From Methylococcales bacterium (GTDB lineage Bacteria; Pseudomonadota; Gammaproteobacteria; Methylococcales; Methylomonadaceae), in the NCBI GenBank assembly GCA_030654015.1, contig JAURYI010000054.1, positions 1 to 48,242 of the forward strand: a stretch of DNA of 48,242 bases. Direction: 5' to 3'. The notes beneath the pieces are model-generated. The model saw only the letters and a list, made by a program, of their open reading frames with translations. It was not told where the DNA came from and did no database searches. The position numbers and the translations under genes are program-made. This document shows, piece by piece, positions 13,001 to 19,043 of this stretch (position 1 is its first letter; every line of letters starts with the position of its first letter).

Positions 13001-16000
13001 AACAGCGGCGGCGTGTTGGTATTGACAGGCAATGCGACACTGGCAAATTACACCACCGCACTGCGCTCTATTAGCTTCAATTCCACTTCCGATACCCCGA
13101 CGATTATCAGTGCCAGTCGTACTGTCACTTGGCAAGTGCGGGATGCTAATTCGGATGCCACAGGTGTCGCCAGTAGTAATACCGTCACCAGTACCATTAA
13201 CATTCTGGCTATTAATGACACACCTGTGTTGACTGCGCTGGGTAATACCGTGAATTTCACCGAAGTCGGTACGGCGGTAGTCTTGAATAATGCAGTCACC
13301 GTTGCCGATGTGGATTTAAGCCCACTCAGCGGCGGTGCGGGTAACTACAACGGCACGACCCTGACCTTAATGCGTAACGGCGGAGCAAATGCGGCAGATG
13401 TGTTTTCCAGCACGGGTACATTAGCCGCCTTAACGCAAGGCGGTAACGTCACCGTCGGCGGCACAACCATTGGCACAGTCACCAGCAATTCAGCAGGAAC
13501 GCTGGTTTTAACCTTCAACGCCAATGCGACCACTGCATTAGTGAATAGCGCGTTACAGCAAATCGCCTACCGTAATACTTCCACTACCCCGCAGGCTTCG
13601 GTACAAATAGACTGGTTGTTTAATGACCAAAACCCGAACATCACAGGCGGCGGCATCCTAGGTACAGGTCAAGACCAAGGCGGCGGCGGTGTGTTAAGCG
13701 CAAGCGGCTCTACCACTATTACCATCGACCGCTTACCGACGGCTAACGCGGACACCAACAACATTGCTGAAAACGCGCTGAATGTGACGGGCAACGTGAT
13801 GACAGGCGCGACCACAACGGACGACCAAGGCGACCCTGCGGCAACTGTCACGGGTGTGGCATTAGGTACGCAAGCCAGCACCAGCGGCAGTGTCAATACC
13901 GCTATCACAGGCAGTTACGGCAGTTTGACGCTTGATAGCACGGGGGCTTACACCTACACCTTGGACAACACCAACCCACTGGTAAATAAACTACTGACAG
14001 GGCAAACCCTGACTGAAACCTACAGTTACACCATTACCGACGCAGACGGCGATACCAGCACCACCACGCTGATAATCACTATCAACGGCGTGACTGACGG
14101 TGCGCCGACTGTTGTTCCTGTCGATGGTAATGGCGCGGCGACAGGTGAAGCGACAGTATTTGAACAAGGCTTGGTCACGATACCCGACACCAGTGAAACC
14201 ACCACAGGCACACTCACTGTGACCGCACCTGACGGTATGGCATCAGTGACTATCGGCGGTACGACTTTTACGGTCGCCCAATTGGCGGCGTTCAGTGTCG
14301 GCTCACCATCGGCGGCTATTAATACAGGTGAAGGCACATTAAAAGTGACTGGGTTCACTATCGGCACGGGTGCGGCATCCGCACCGACTGCTGGTACGCT
14401 GAGCTACACCTACACACTCAATGCCACACAAGCCCATACAGGCGGCGCGGCAGTCACCGAGAGCGTTGATACGATTGCTCTCGTAGTCACCGATGCCACC
14501 ACAGCAGCGAACACCTCAACGGGTACATTAACCGTGCGTATTGTCGATGACACACCGACTGCCAATGCCGATACCAACAGTATTACCGAAAACGCCGCGA
14601 CGACCACAGGCAACGTGTTTTCTGGTAGTGGCGGTGATGTCGCTGACCGACTCGGTGCGGACGTGACAGCAACACCCGTGACAGGTGTTGCAGCAGGCAC
14701 GCAAGCCAGCACCAGCGGCAATGTCGGCAGTGCTGTGGCAGGCAGTTACGGCAGCCTGACGCTCAATGCCACAGGCGGCTACACCTACACGCTGGACAAC
14801 AGCAACGCCGCTGTCAACGCACTGCGCACAGGGCAAACACTGACTGACACTTACAGCTACACCATCACTGACGCAGACGGCGACACCAGCACCACCACGC
14901 TGACTGTCACTATCAACGGCGCGACCGATGGCGCACCCGTCATCACGCCTGTCGATGGTAACGGCATTGCCACAGGTGAAGCGACGGTATTTGAAAAAGG
15001 GCTAGTCGCTCCCACCGATAACAGCCAGACCACCACAGGCACACTCACTATATCCGCACCTGACGGTATGGCATCGGTGACTATCGGCGGTACGACTTTT
15101 ACGGTCGCACAATTGGCGACATTCAACGTCGGCTCGCCATCAGCAGGTATTAATACGGGCGAAGGCACGTTAATAGTGACAGGCTTCACTGTCACAACAG
15201 GTACGGCATCCGCACCGACCGCAGGTACGCTGAGCTACAGCTACACGCTCAATGCCACACAAGCCCATACAGGCGGGGCGGCAGTCACTGAAAGCGTTGA
15301 TAGCATCGCGCTGATTGTGACTGATGCCACCACGGCGGCGAACACTTCAACAGGCACATTAACCGTGCGTATCGTCGATGACACACCGACTGCCAATGCC
15401 GATGTCAACAGCATCGCCGAAGACACGGCGACCAAAAGCGGCAACGTGTTTTCTGGCAGCAGCCCTGATGTTGCCGACCGCCTCGGCGCGGACGTGACCG
15501 CAACACCCGTGACGGGTATTGCCGCAGGTACGCAAGCCACTACCAGCGGTAATGTCGGCAGTGCTGTTGCTGGTAGTTACGGTAGCCTGACGCTCAATGC
15601 CGATGGCAGTTATACCTACACGCTGGACAATACCAACCCGCTGGTTAATAAATTATTGACAGGCGATACCCTGCTGGACACTTACAGCTATACGATTACC
15701 GATAGCGACGGCGACACCAGCACGACGACGCTGAAAATCACTATCAACGGCACGACTGATAACATCCCCAGTATTGTTCCTGATGATATAAATACTAACG
15801 CGATTACAGGGCATATCAGCGTACGAGAATCAGGACTCACCAGCGGCGCAGATACCAGCGAAACCACGACAGGAACACTGCAATTAAGCGCGTTGGATGG
15901 TTTAGCGAGTATCAACGTCGGTGGTACAGCCGTTACCTTGGCACAACTCAACACTCTGGGCGCGACCCCGATGACTATCGTCACCCCTAAAGGCACGATT

Positions 16001-18715
16001 ACCTTAACGGGCTATAACTCGACTGCCAACGTAGGCGGCGTATCTACCGCAGGTACGTTGACTTACACTTACACGCTGACCCAAGTACAGAACACACCTG
16101 CGGCAACTGAAAATACTAACAACATTGTACTCAGTATCACTAACGCAGGCGGCAACACCGTCACCGATACGCTTATTGTGCAGATTGTCGATGACACGCC
16201 CACAGCTAATGCCGACATTAACAGCGTGAATGAAGGTAATACCACCGCAGCGACCACCACCAGCGGCAACGTGTTTTCTGGCAGTGCAACCGATATTGCC
16301 GATCGCATCGGTGCCGACGTGAATGCAACGCCCGTCACTGGTGTGGCACTGGGTGTTCAACTCAATACCAGCGGCAATATCAATAGTCCAGTAACTGGTA
16401 ATTACGGCAGTCTGACGCTCAACGCGACAGGCGGCTACACTTACACGCTGAACAACACCAACCCCGCTGTCAACGCACTGCTGACGGGTGAAACGCTACT
16501 GGAAACCTACAGCTACACCATTACCGATGCAGACGGCGACACCAGTACCACGACACTGACCATCACCATTCGAGGTATCACTGACAGTACGCCTGAGATT
16601 ACGCCCATTAATGGTAATAATCCAACCACGACCAACAGTGCCGCAACTGTATTTGAAAAAGGGCTGGTGACACCCAGCGACGGCAGCCAGATGACTACGG
16701 GAACAGTGTCTGTGACTGCACCTGATGGGATGGCATCGGTTACGATAGGCGGTACGGTATTTACCATCGCACAACTGGCAACGTTCAGCGTCGGCTCACC
16801 CTCGGCAAGTATCAATACGGGTGAAGGCACGCTGGTCGTCACTGGTTTTAATATTGTCGCAGGCCCTAATCCCTCACCTACCGCCGGCACACTGAGCTAC
16901 CGTTACACGCTCAATGCCGCACAACCGCATACGGGAGGCATTGCAGTAACTGAATCAACCGATCGCATCACGTTAATCGTAACGGATAACTCATCAAAGG
17001 CTAATACCGCAACCAATACGCTGATTGTACGCATCGTCGATGACACGCCTACAGGCAAGGCTGATACCAACAGCGTTATCGAAGGCACGACAACAGCGGC
17101 AACGACCACCCAAGGTAATGTATTCGGCGCAATCGGTGCATCAGCGGGCGATGTTGCGGATAGAATCGGCGCAGATGCCACAGCAACACCTGTAACGGGA
17201 GTTAGTTTTGCAGGTAGCGTCAAGACGGTCGGCAGTGCGTTCAACAGTGCTTACGGCAGCCTGACACTCAATGCCAATGGCAGTTATATATACACGCTGG
17301 ATAACACTAACGCCACTGTCAACGCGCTGGGTCTGGGGCAAACACTGAGCGAAACATTCAACTATACCATTACCGACGCAGACGGCGACACCAGTACCAC
17401 CACACTGACCATCACTATCAATGGGCGTAATGACGCACCTATCGCGGTAAATGACATTCAGACGGGCATCACAGGACAACCTGTGATTATTAATGTACTG
17501 GGCAATGACCGCGATCCTGAAAATAACATCAACCCCGCAACAGTAAAAATCGTCGGTACAGTAAACGCGGGAGATTCATTAGAGGTTGCAGGTGAAGGCA
17601 TCTGGTCGGTTAATCGCCTGACAGGCGCAATTACCTTTACACCTTTTGCAGGCTTTACTGCTGATCCGACCCCGATTAGCTATACGGTAACAGATAGAAC
17701 TGACTTAACCTCCAACCCTGCAACCGTCACTGTCGATTATCCGCAAACACCGCCATTGGCTGTCGATAACGTTGTCACAGCCGTCACGGGAAAACCGATT
17801 ACTATCACCGTGCTGGATAATGATAGCGATCGTGAAAATGACATCAACCCCGCCACGATACACATCGCGGGTACAGCAAATGCAGGTGATTCATTAGTGG
17901 TGGCAGGTCAAGGCACTTGGTCGGTTGATGTAAGCACAGGCACAATTACCTTCACACCCAACCTAGGTTTTACGGACAGCCCAACACCGATTAGTTATAC
18001 AGTGAGCGATAATACAGGCTTAATGTCGAACGCCGCACGCGTGACAGTGACTTATCCACCCGTGATAGTCACCGACATAGGTACTTCAGGTTCATTAATT
18101 ATGCTCAGTAATCCTGATAAAACCGATTCATCCAGCAAATATAATGAGGAAGAAAAGAAAGCGATTCTTGAATCTAAGTTCAAACCTGATAATCAACTGC
18201 CACCCGCACGTTTAAGTTTATATATTCCGATTCGCCACTACGTCATTTCCTTGACAGGCTCTTTGCGCGATCAGGTGGTGCTGGAACTGGAACGTTATTC
18301 GTTCAGCGTACCAAGATGGATGTTCCGTCATACCGATCCCAATGAACAACTGGAATTTGAAGCCGCCCGCCCTGACGGTTCATCGTTACCTGAATGGCTG
18401 ACCTTCAACCCCAAAACCTTGAAGTTTTCAGGTGTACCGCCCAAAGGTGCGCATAACGAACGAGTGATGGTCACAGCAAGAGATTCTTACGGTAATGAAG
18501 TACACGCCACCTTTAATGTTCACGTCAATAAAGAACGGATGCGTTCGGGTGTCTCTCATAAAGTGTTTGAGAAACATAAACTGGGCGAAAAAAGAACCGT
18601 CGGTAAAGCAGGTTTATCCGAGCAGATTCATGCGATGGGTAAATTGAACAAACTACAGGAAAGTCGGGCATTGCTTGATAGTTTTAAAAGCGTAGTGTTG
18701 TTAGCGGACGAATAG
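1052..18715 (+). CDS. Giant DUF4347/cadherin-like/VCBS repeat protein
   Basis: A 5887-residue protein, very probably secreted or surface-exposed and adhesin-like. No Sec signal peptide is seen. Residues 18-34 match the LEPR-XLL-type start (ALESRLVFDGA) of giant proteobacterial repeat proteins. Residues about 105-240 are a diverged DUF4347 unit, and about 239-402 an intact one with His294 (LSHG) and Cys337 (FYGC). From about 405 to 4230 follow roughly two dozen cadherin-like, Cadherin_3/CSPG-like repeats, most starting with a VNDAP-type motif. An EF-hand-like loop sits at 833-844 and a P-domain at about 2915-3062. VCBS repeats fill about 4230-5465, two tandem Ig-like repeats 5465-5670, and a dystroglycan-type domain about 5751-5828. 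A basic 59-residue tail ends the protein. No RTX nonapeptides and no type I secretion genes are in the window. SD AGGA is 7 nt before the ATG. The gene ends at the terminator shared with ctpA. Confidence 0.9.
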   Translation: MKKATLAHAKSIAHSQRLALESRLVFDGAMVATATEVQADSVDNKPVSDTPAAAPSAPPVDFFMDKTPPAVDYQPTVDSTDNQPAFAVEPTQTLSPVSGVSGAYATTLIVVDPRADNAGALYSNPPVNTQVMVLDAARDGFQQVSELLQGRHDVTELNVLPWTNGNTQWLGNKILSSTLDSAVSNELMHWGDGFSDNADIIFHGTDNLGASWLSHIDALTGADTHWVQGMDFSPAPNHELIVVDTRIDNYQSLLASFNANAEILFIDPSKDGIQQLVDGLKGRTDISALHILSHGSQGSFTLGTSTLNSDNIDSYQAQLADIGQSLSNNGDILFYGCELADSAAGAAFINRLAALTQADISASEDVTGNAAKGGDWVLEYHSGAIETASLVANSYEGLLAAPVNTVPTAQSVAEDNALTFGAGKLISIGDADGTVLTVDVSVAHGTLTLSGIAGLTLTGNGTGFIAITGGTIAQINAALNGLIYNPTANYSGADTLTIDTFDGATTDTDSVAITVTPNATAPVLTLPNTVQIVQENVPAYLNFTATNPIILTDADANDLQVLTLSVAHGTLLIKTNVVGGVTTATNNGTGAVILTGTAAQLSATLADAQGIQYTSTSNYSSSDPAFAATPEALSFSLSDGVVAHNQSGTVGINVTPVNDAPSFTGATPALTVEGGSVAFSLAQLASSANALDVDIQTGQQVLSQLAIKIDSLPVGGTLTYKDGAIEVGSVIPVTELDKLKFTHDGTDISANQTISFDVTVSDGGGGVTAGSMSVTVQPKNVAPVISGAPVLIEGQIKVVAPTINLGDAFDTPANSSITIDNFITGGQGSFFFDANNNNIIDAGETLSGTITLDATQRANLSTQFKFSQNGNEPNIPATISPSYRITVTDAGGATGIPSAAIAKTITLSIQPNNDDPTLLNTHASVGTALTAQEGNVTAITAAMLKISDVDRDPANLAQTTPENQLVYTVETRPTQGEIQIFVGGGLGYGLDGWITLGDGGRFTQAQVAAGEVRYYQTTNVPDAVTTPDNFTFTVRDSAYGYDVWTDRANPVSNREGGVRATPTGVIATQQFFLGITPLATVNTPRTDVDPVGGEGNWEGPPRPATSGFGGSNMVYSFFPTGGMLSNNSTAGGSWQEANVNSPPGYVITSTMLSYTITRTDTMGTPATGDDVSVTVPPNETVYTLTVQPSNGIIQSFASGSWQTVPTNAQFTQADINSGNIRFVHDGSEDHTSTFGYTVSDGTPNNYTSTFGLDITPTNDRPTALGGTVKVNEKLLPTNDGLVRLGSSALGMSDVDLSLDVTKRTTPEGKQDFLWFQVIAQPADTGATQHGELQRWNGSAWVTVTLGEWLPSTLLTTMVGGKTSGLRYAHDGSEPLAYPTNPNVTFQYQVRDDLLNPNNPFATDTSAVADSSGSAQSNQSALATTTIQIVPVNNAPVIADKPSDADPTVIGTITSGGALTGVNNVLTNVPEGGTVTITSAFLTAIDQDNTTVQRQYILTSLPTQGNLLLNNQFLGAFSTFTQDDIDNNRLTYRHNGTEFPTPITDALGTYSDKFHFIVSDAVFYDTGASAPNYNTFLIDFGTLSYNDAPTIVAPIGIVDIDSAIAANNLVPGFVVADPDLANGVQAGETDFVQVTVRLLDSAGTPLTNYSTGFAGAGVNIGYTTQSGGLWAVTQTGVDSILQLQGSRAQVNAALAGLSVTFTNDANNMYKVQVIVDDRLRDGTGALDTTANDANGGELNQSAIIGGAPTAVPATVYDWATTTAVPVVPNGNIAAATVDIRASRVNETPPFTGPASVTVLEDVRTLLPANFIISDPESAGFNTPITVTLSIPAGQGTLDVAGAGTVQTNFTPSGGQAVTISGDGTTSIILTGRAADIQALLNQRNFANTAADPLGGLYYSAPANGNHDYNAASAGDVTLTLSLNDNGSRFGGDVGAGSVAANPVDIVIPITITPVNDAPTVSNASSAVPVAISGITAVTGFVISDPDNTDGGTVPADGALNITTGEVDFVQATIRLLPAAGTAPLPATGGVGGVDHSNVVFASSTVGGATVDTTYTGNGSALVIRGTVAQVNTYLSGLTVALSNGLTNNNASYRVQVIVDDRLRDAAGVLNGSNAANGGLNSDGSTGTANVPVTVVDPYAAVPVLAFNVASSTRAILSSGVNEAPSFVALDNTPTFVENGAAIVLDANATLTDPELSVYSNWNLAVLTLVRNTGANSDDVFGVTGSGATGINFSGATIRNGTTVIGTFTNSAGTLAITFNANATNAVVDSVLQAITYSNSNDTPPTSITINYTINDSNTNTGATPQGGANPTLALSGAGSITVGITPVNDAPTLSGVTAKTYTEDATPVVIGTGVTLNDPELKTFASGTGQWGNAYLVLSRNGAADVNDVFSASGTLSALTEGSTLLDGAVTIGTVTQNTAGILTITFADGVTTAQVQAALGKIAYSNPIQSLAAAATSPVTLNWVLHDGDTDADRALNGQGTTGDKSVTFAQTITLTGVNDAPVLADTALSITQTEDAIAPVGAVGTLVSALASANIADADTSNPKGIAITATDSTRGTWYYSTDNGTNWTAFTATNTTARLLAADANTRVYFQPTANWQGTSITSGLTIRAWDGSTGTNSGIAAQDLSIGANVGGTTAFSSTTDVVAVTVTSVNDQPTATTNVVLPAILEDTLTPNGVLISGLAFNYSDVTDNQTSNGGGDTSTAFSYMAIVGSTGYNATQGSWQVSTTATPNPAVASDWITIPVSGLSTSAALIFAADRQIRFVPAPDFNGTPGTLQVRLADANTILTSSTAATTRFDITNVANGGTATTGAWNATNRNISTIVTPVSDAPSGAGNIVTTNEDQTYTFTTANFGFSDPRDNSADTFSRVLISTLPSNGTLKLNGVNVVSGDYILASDITSGRLTFVPTTDFNNTLTTTTNTISVSPALAIADNTTITSTLTISGATANISDLNLALNISHTAVADLIIKLTAPDGTVQTLYNGSGSNFNNLVLTLDDEAATSVTVIPNDGTSTIAGSYKPANPLSVFDGKNPNGVWTLSVTDADNNDIGTLNSWSLTPTTVSTGLDFTFQVEDTGSTANGGVILDQSPNPMIINVIPLNDAPVLTATASNPSVTENATTASGTSVDPVALFTGTSIADIDLSTTAALTSTVFGAGSITVSFTDAYVTGDVLFVNAVLPAGVTVSGGTANALTITLGTATTVAEVNSVLAAISYKSTSDNPTVNDTDNTRNYQIVVNDGNNRQGAATPNAGGAAALDSNIISGILTITRTNDAPVVDLNGITAGTDNAVTWTENSNAAHTAVAINPSATVADTDNTNMTQLVMQVGGVLDGNNEVLNIGGGNFLLNTTVSNVAVGGFLVSYNSGTGTFTILPTPTTVALASSFQTLIQGITYINNTDNVTVGNRTVTFNITDAGFDNSTAVGGELGSNIPTTTINVVRANDQPVITNLNAISYFENAINTAAAIIDGSITLTDIDSPNYNGGTLTVSGLIAAQDTVSLPTGAASVTGNIQINGGNVEYYDGSAWVVIGTQSGGVGANFVVSFNASATPAIVQRVIENLTFANSSNNPTLSRTLNLALNDGGTGTVQNATVGITIKLDNDAPVMTAATLGGTYTEQNVTPLQFISGAISVSDPDSPANFYINTAAVAGSLTVALDGYQTGDTLSVVHQGNGAGQIGVVGNTLSYGGTAIATTSGGNGAPLVITFTSATATPTAVQALLAQLAFSNTTNEDPTVNNTDPSRVFTVTLNDGGNTKDTTSSTTALTATLTGTINLTAVNDKPVITPAGTPAAYTENAVATVVDNALTVADVDDTQINGGTISITGNFLAGDVLAVTNIGNITGNYVPATGVLTLSGLDSIANYQAVLRSLTYLNSTDDPTDNTTKTTRTLTYSLTDANSDAVGAATSIAATKTINVTPLQDAPVLTGGGATLTYTEQTAAAVIDATVTVSSDADDTQMSGATITLSAGYTAGDILNFTAQNGITVVSNSGGVLVLTGNATLANYTTALRSISFNSTSDTPTIISASRTVTWQVRDANSDATGVASSNTVTSTINILAINDTPVLTALGNTVNFTEVGTAVVLNNAVTVADVDLSPLSGGAGNYNGTTLTLMRNGGANAADVFSSTGTLAALTQGGNVTVGGTTIGTVTSNSAGTLVLTFNANATTALVNSALQQIAYRNTSTTPQASVQIDWLFNDQNPNITGGGILGTGQDQGGGGVLSASGSTTITIDRLPTANADTNNIAENALNVTGNVMTGATTTDDQGDPAATVTGVALGTQASTSGSVNTAITGSYGSLTLDSTGAYTYTLDNTNPLVNKLLTGQTLTETYSYTITDADGDTSTTTLIITINGVTDGAPTVVPVDGNGAATGEATVFEQGLVTIPDTSETTTGTLTVTAPDGMASVTIGGTTFTVAQLAAFSVGSPSAAINTGEGTLKVTGFTIGTGAASAPTAGTLSYTYTLNATQAHTGGAAVTESVDTIALVVTDATTAANTSTGTLTVRIVDDTPTANADTNSITENAATTTGNVFSGSGGDVADRLGADVTATPVTGVAAGTQASTSGNVGSAVAGSYGSLTLNATGGYTYTLDNSNAAVNALRTGQTLTDTYSYTITDADGDTSTTTLTVTINGATDGAPVITPVDGNGIATGEATVFEKGLVAPTDNSQTTTGTLTISAPDGMASVTIGGTTFTVAQLATFNVGSPSAGINTGEGTLIVTGFTVTTGTASAPTAGTLSYSYTLNATQAHTGGAAVTESVDSIALIVTDATTAANTSTGTLTVRIVDDTPTANADVNSIAEDTATKSGNVFSGSSPDVADRLGADVTATPVTGIAAGTQATTSGNVGSAVAGSYGSLTLNADGSYTYTLDNTNPLVNKLLTGDTLLDTYSYTITDSDGDTSTTTLKITINGTTDNIPSIVPDDINTNAITGHISVRESGLTSGADTSETTTGTLQLSALDGLASINVGGTAVTLAQLNTLGATPMTIVTPKGTITLTGYNSTANVGGVSTAGTLTYTYTLTQVQNTPAATENTNNIVLSITNAGGNTVTDTLIVQIVDDTPTANADINSVNEGNTTAATTTSGNVFSGSATDIADRIGADVNATPVTGVALGVQLNTSGNINSPVTGNYGSLTLNATGGYTYTLNNTNPAVNALLTGETLLETYSYTITDADGDTSTTTLTITIRGITDSTPEITPINGNNPTTTNSAATVFEKGLVTPSDGSQMTTGTVSVTAPDGMASVTIGGTVFTIAQLATFSVGSPSASINTGEGTLVVTGFNIVAGPNPSPTAGTLSYRYTLNAAQPHTGGIAVTESTDRITLIVTDNSSKANTATNTLIVRIVDDTPTGKADTNSVIEGTTTAATTTQGNVFGAIGASAGDVADRIGADATATPVTGVSFAGSVKTVGSAFNSAYGSLTLNANGSYIYTLDNTNATVNALGLGQTLSETFNYTITDADGDTSTTTLTITINGRNDAPIAVNDIQTGITGQPVIINVLGNDRDPENNINPATVKIVGTVNAGDSLEVAGEGIWSVNRLTGAITFTPFAGFTADPTPISYTVTDRTDLTSNPATVTVDYPQTPPLAVDNVVTAVTGKPITITVLDNDSDRENDINPATIHIAGTANAGDSLVVAGQGTWSVDVSTGTITFTPNLGFTDSPTPISYTVSDNTGLMSNAARVTVTYPPVIVTDIGTSGSLIMLSNPDKTDSSSKYNEEEKKAILESKFKPDNQLPPARLSLYIPIRHYVISLTGSLRDQVVLELERYSFSVPRWMFRHTDPNEQLEFEAARPDGSSLPEWLTFNPKTLKFSGVPPKGAHNERVMVTARDSYGNEVHATFNVHVNKERMRSGVSHKVFEKHKLGEKRTVGKAGLSEQIHAMGKLNKLQESRALLDSFKSVVLLADE
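1367..1772 (+). other. First DUF4347 unit, catalytic-type residues missing
   Basis: Residues about 105-240 of the giant protein repeat the plan of the following unit: a LIVVD strand, an xVLDAARDGxQQV helix start, and a strand before the loop. Aligned with unit 2, Trp162 stands where His294 is, and Thr205 (FHGT) where Cys337 is (FYGC). It therefore looks like a non-catalytic duplicate. This alignment was made by eye. Confidence 0.65.
1766..2257 (+). other. Second DUF4347 unit with His294/Cys337 pair
   Basis: Residues about 239-402 match the DUF4347 family well (LIVVDTRIDN, LHILSHGSQGSF, ILFYGCELAD, ISASEDVTGN). A histidine followed by glycine after one strand and a cysteine after the next is the layout of the clan CD cysteine peptidases (caspase, gingipain, CHAT). 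Catalytic activity is my inference from that layout and is not an established property of this unit. Confidence 0.75.
9794..10237 (+). other. Proprotein-convertase P-domain nested in a cadherin-like repeat
   Basis: Residues about 2915-3062 read as a P/Homo B domain: ISDLNLALNISHTAVADL, LIIKLTAPDGT, a GSYKP loop, then NGVWTLSVTDADNNDIGTLN and SWSL. The flanks (GRLTFVPTTDFNNT before, LDFTFQVEDTGSTANGG after) are consecutive parts of one cadherin-like repeat, so the P-domain interrupts that repeat. P-domains usually accompany subtilisin-type proteases; none is seen here. Confidence 0.75.
13730..17438 (+). repeat. Tandem VCBS repeats with high DNA similarity
   Basis: Five VCBS units. The last four begin with the VDDTPT motif at nt 14546, 15377, 16190 and 17039, so the periods are 277, 271 and 283 residues. 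Shared blocks include GSYGSLTLNA, YTYTLDN and the calcium-type TDADGDTSTTTLTITING. The match holds over long DNA stretches with few substitutions, which points to recent duplication or gene conversion and makes this stretch prone to length change and misassembly. Confidence 0.85.
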
Positions 18716-18789
18716 CTTTTGTCCACGAAAGACACGAAAAGCAAGAAAAAATAACTGCGTTGCTGCATTCTTGGTTCACGGTATAAATA

Positions 18790-18820
18790 AACCTGCGAAG
18801 TTTTTAAAACCTCGCAGGTT
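18790..18820. repeat. Palindrome AACCTGCGARGTTTT
   Basis: A 15-bp inverted repeat (18790-18804 and 18806-18820) with one mismatch. A second copy of the same palindrome sits at the right end of the window (48210-48242). It is followed by TT only, so it is a weak terminator at best. Confidence 0.75.
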
Positions 18821-18824
18821 TTAG

Positions 18825-18917
18825 TGGTAGCGTATTAAATCTGTTGTTTTTACGTTGAGACATGACTGCCAGTCCTTCAAGAACTGGCAGTCATTAGTAG
18901 CGCAGTAACAGGTTTAA
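18825..18917. repeat. 93-bp core repeat with ATGACTGCCAGTCC hairpin, copy 1
   Basis: A 93-bp block matching 33437-33529 at the same length with scattered substitutions. It begins TGGTAG, includes TATTAAATCTGTTGTTTTT, has a central 33-nt hairpin (18862-18894, arms ATGACTGCCAGTYCTT) and ends GTAACAGGTTTAA. Confidence 0.8.
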
Positions 18918-18980
18918 CCCATCCCCATTTTAGTATGCAAATAACTTAATCATCGCGGATTTTCACGTTTTTCATAAACA

Positions 18981-19018
18981 AAAAAAAGCCCGCAGTTTTA
19001 AAAACTGCGGGCTTTTTT
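18981..19018. terminator. Bidirectional rho-independent terminator
   Basis: A 12-bp perfect stem (GCCCGCAGTTTT / AAAACTGCGGGC) flanked by a run of seven A on the left and six T on the right. It can therefore end both the giant gene (plus strand) and the gpmI-envC-ctpA operon (minus strand). It lies 25 bp beyond the ctpA stop codon. Confidence 0.92.
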
Positions 19019-19043
19019 ATTGACCGTTGAATGAATCCAGCGG

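Larger units (their letters stand above)
18721..18979. mobile_element. CACGAAA-ended repeat element, copy 1 (interrupted)
   Basis: It starts 5 bp after the giant gene's stop with GTCCACGAAAGACACGAAAA. The right end (18961-18979) is a degenerate inverted copy whose differences from the consensus are all transitions. Inside are the palindrome at 18790-18820 and the 93-bp core at 18825-18917 shared with copy 3. The first 60 bp also match the solo copy at 43745. Confidence 0.55.

Noticed and set aside
14546-17438. CRISPR-like or satellite array
   Set aside because: The repeats are in-frame units of over 800 bp encoding VCBS domains, without short direct repeats and spacers.
13345-17479. Many long open frames on the minus strand inside the giant gene
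   Set aside because: They recur with the VCBS/cadherin period, encode low-complexity Val/Ser/Pro-rich products, and reflect the skewed codon use of the plus-strand repeats. No start signals or recognisable domains.
18083-18715. RTX calcium-binding repeats at the giant protein's C-terminus
   Set aside because: I looked for the GGxGxD nonapeptide pattern and found none; the end is a dystroglycan-type domain with a basic tail.
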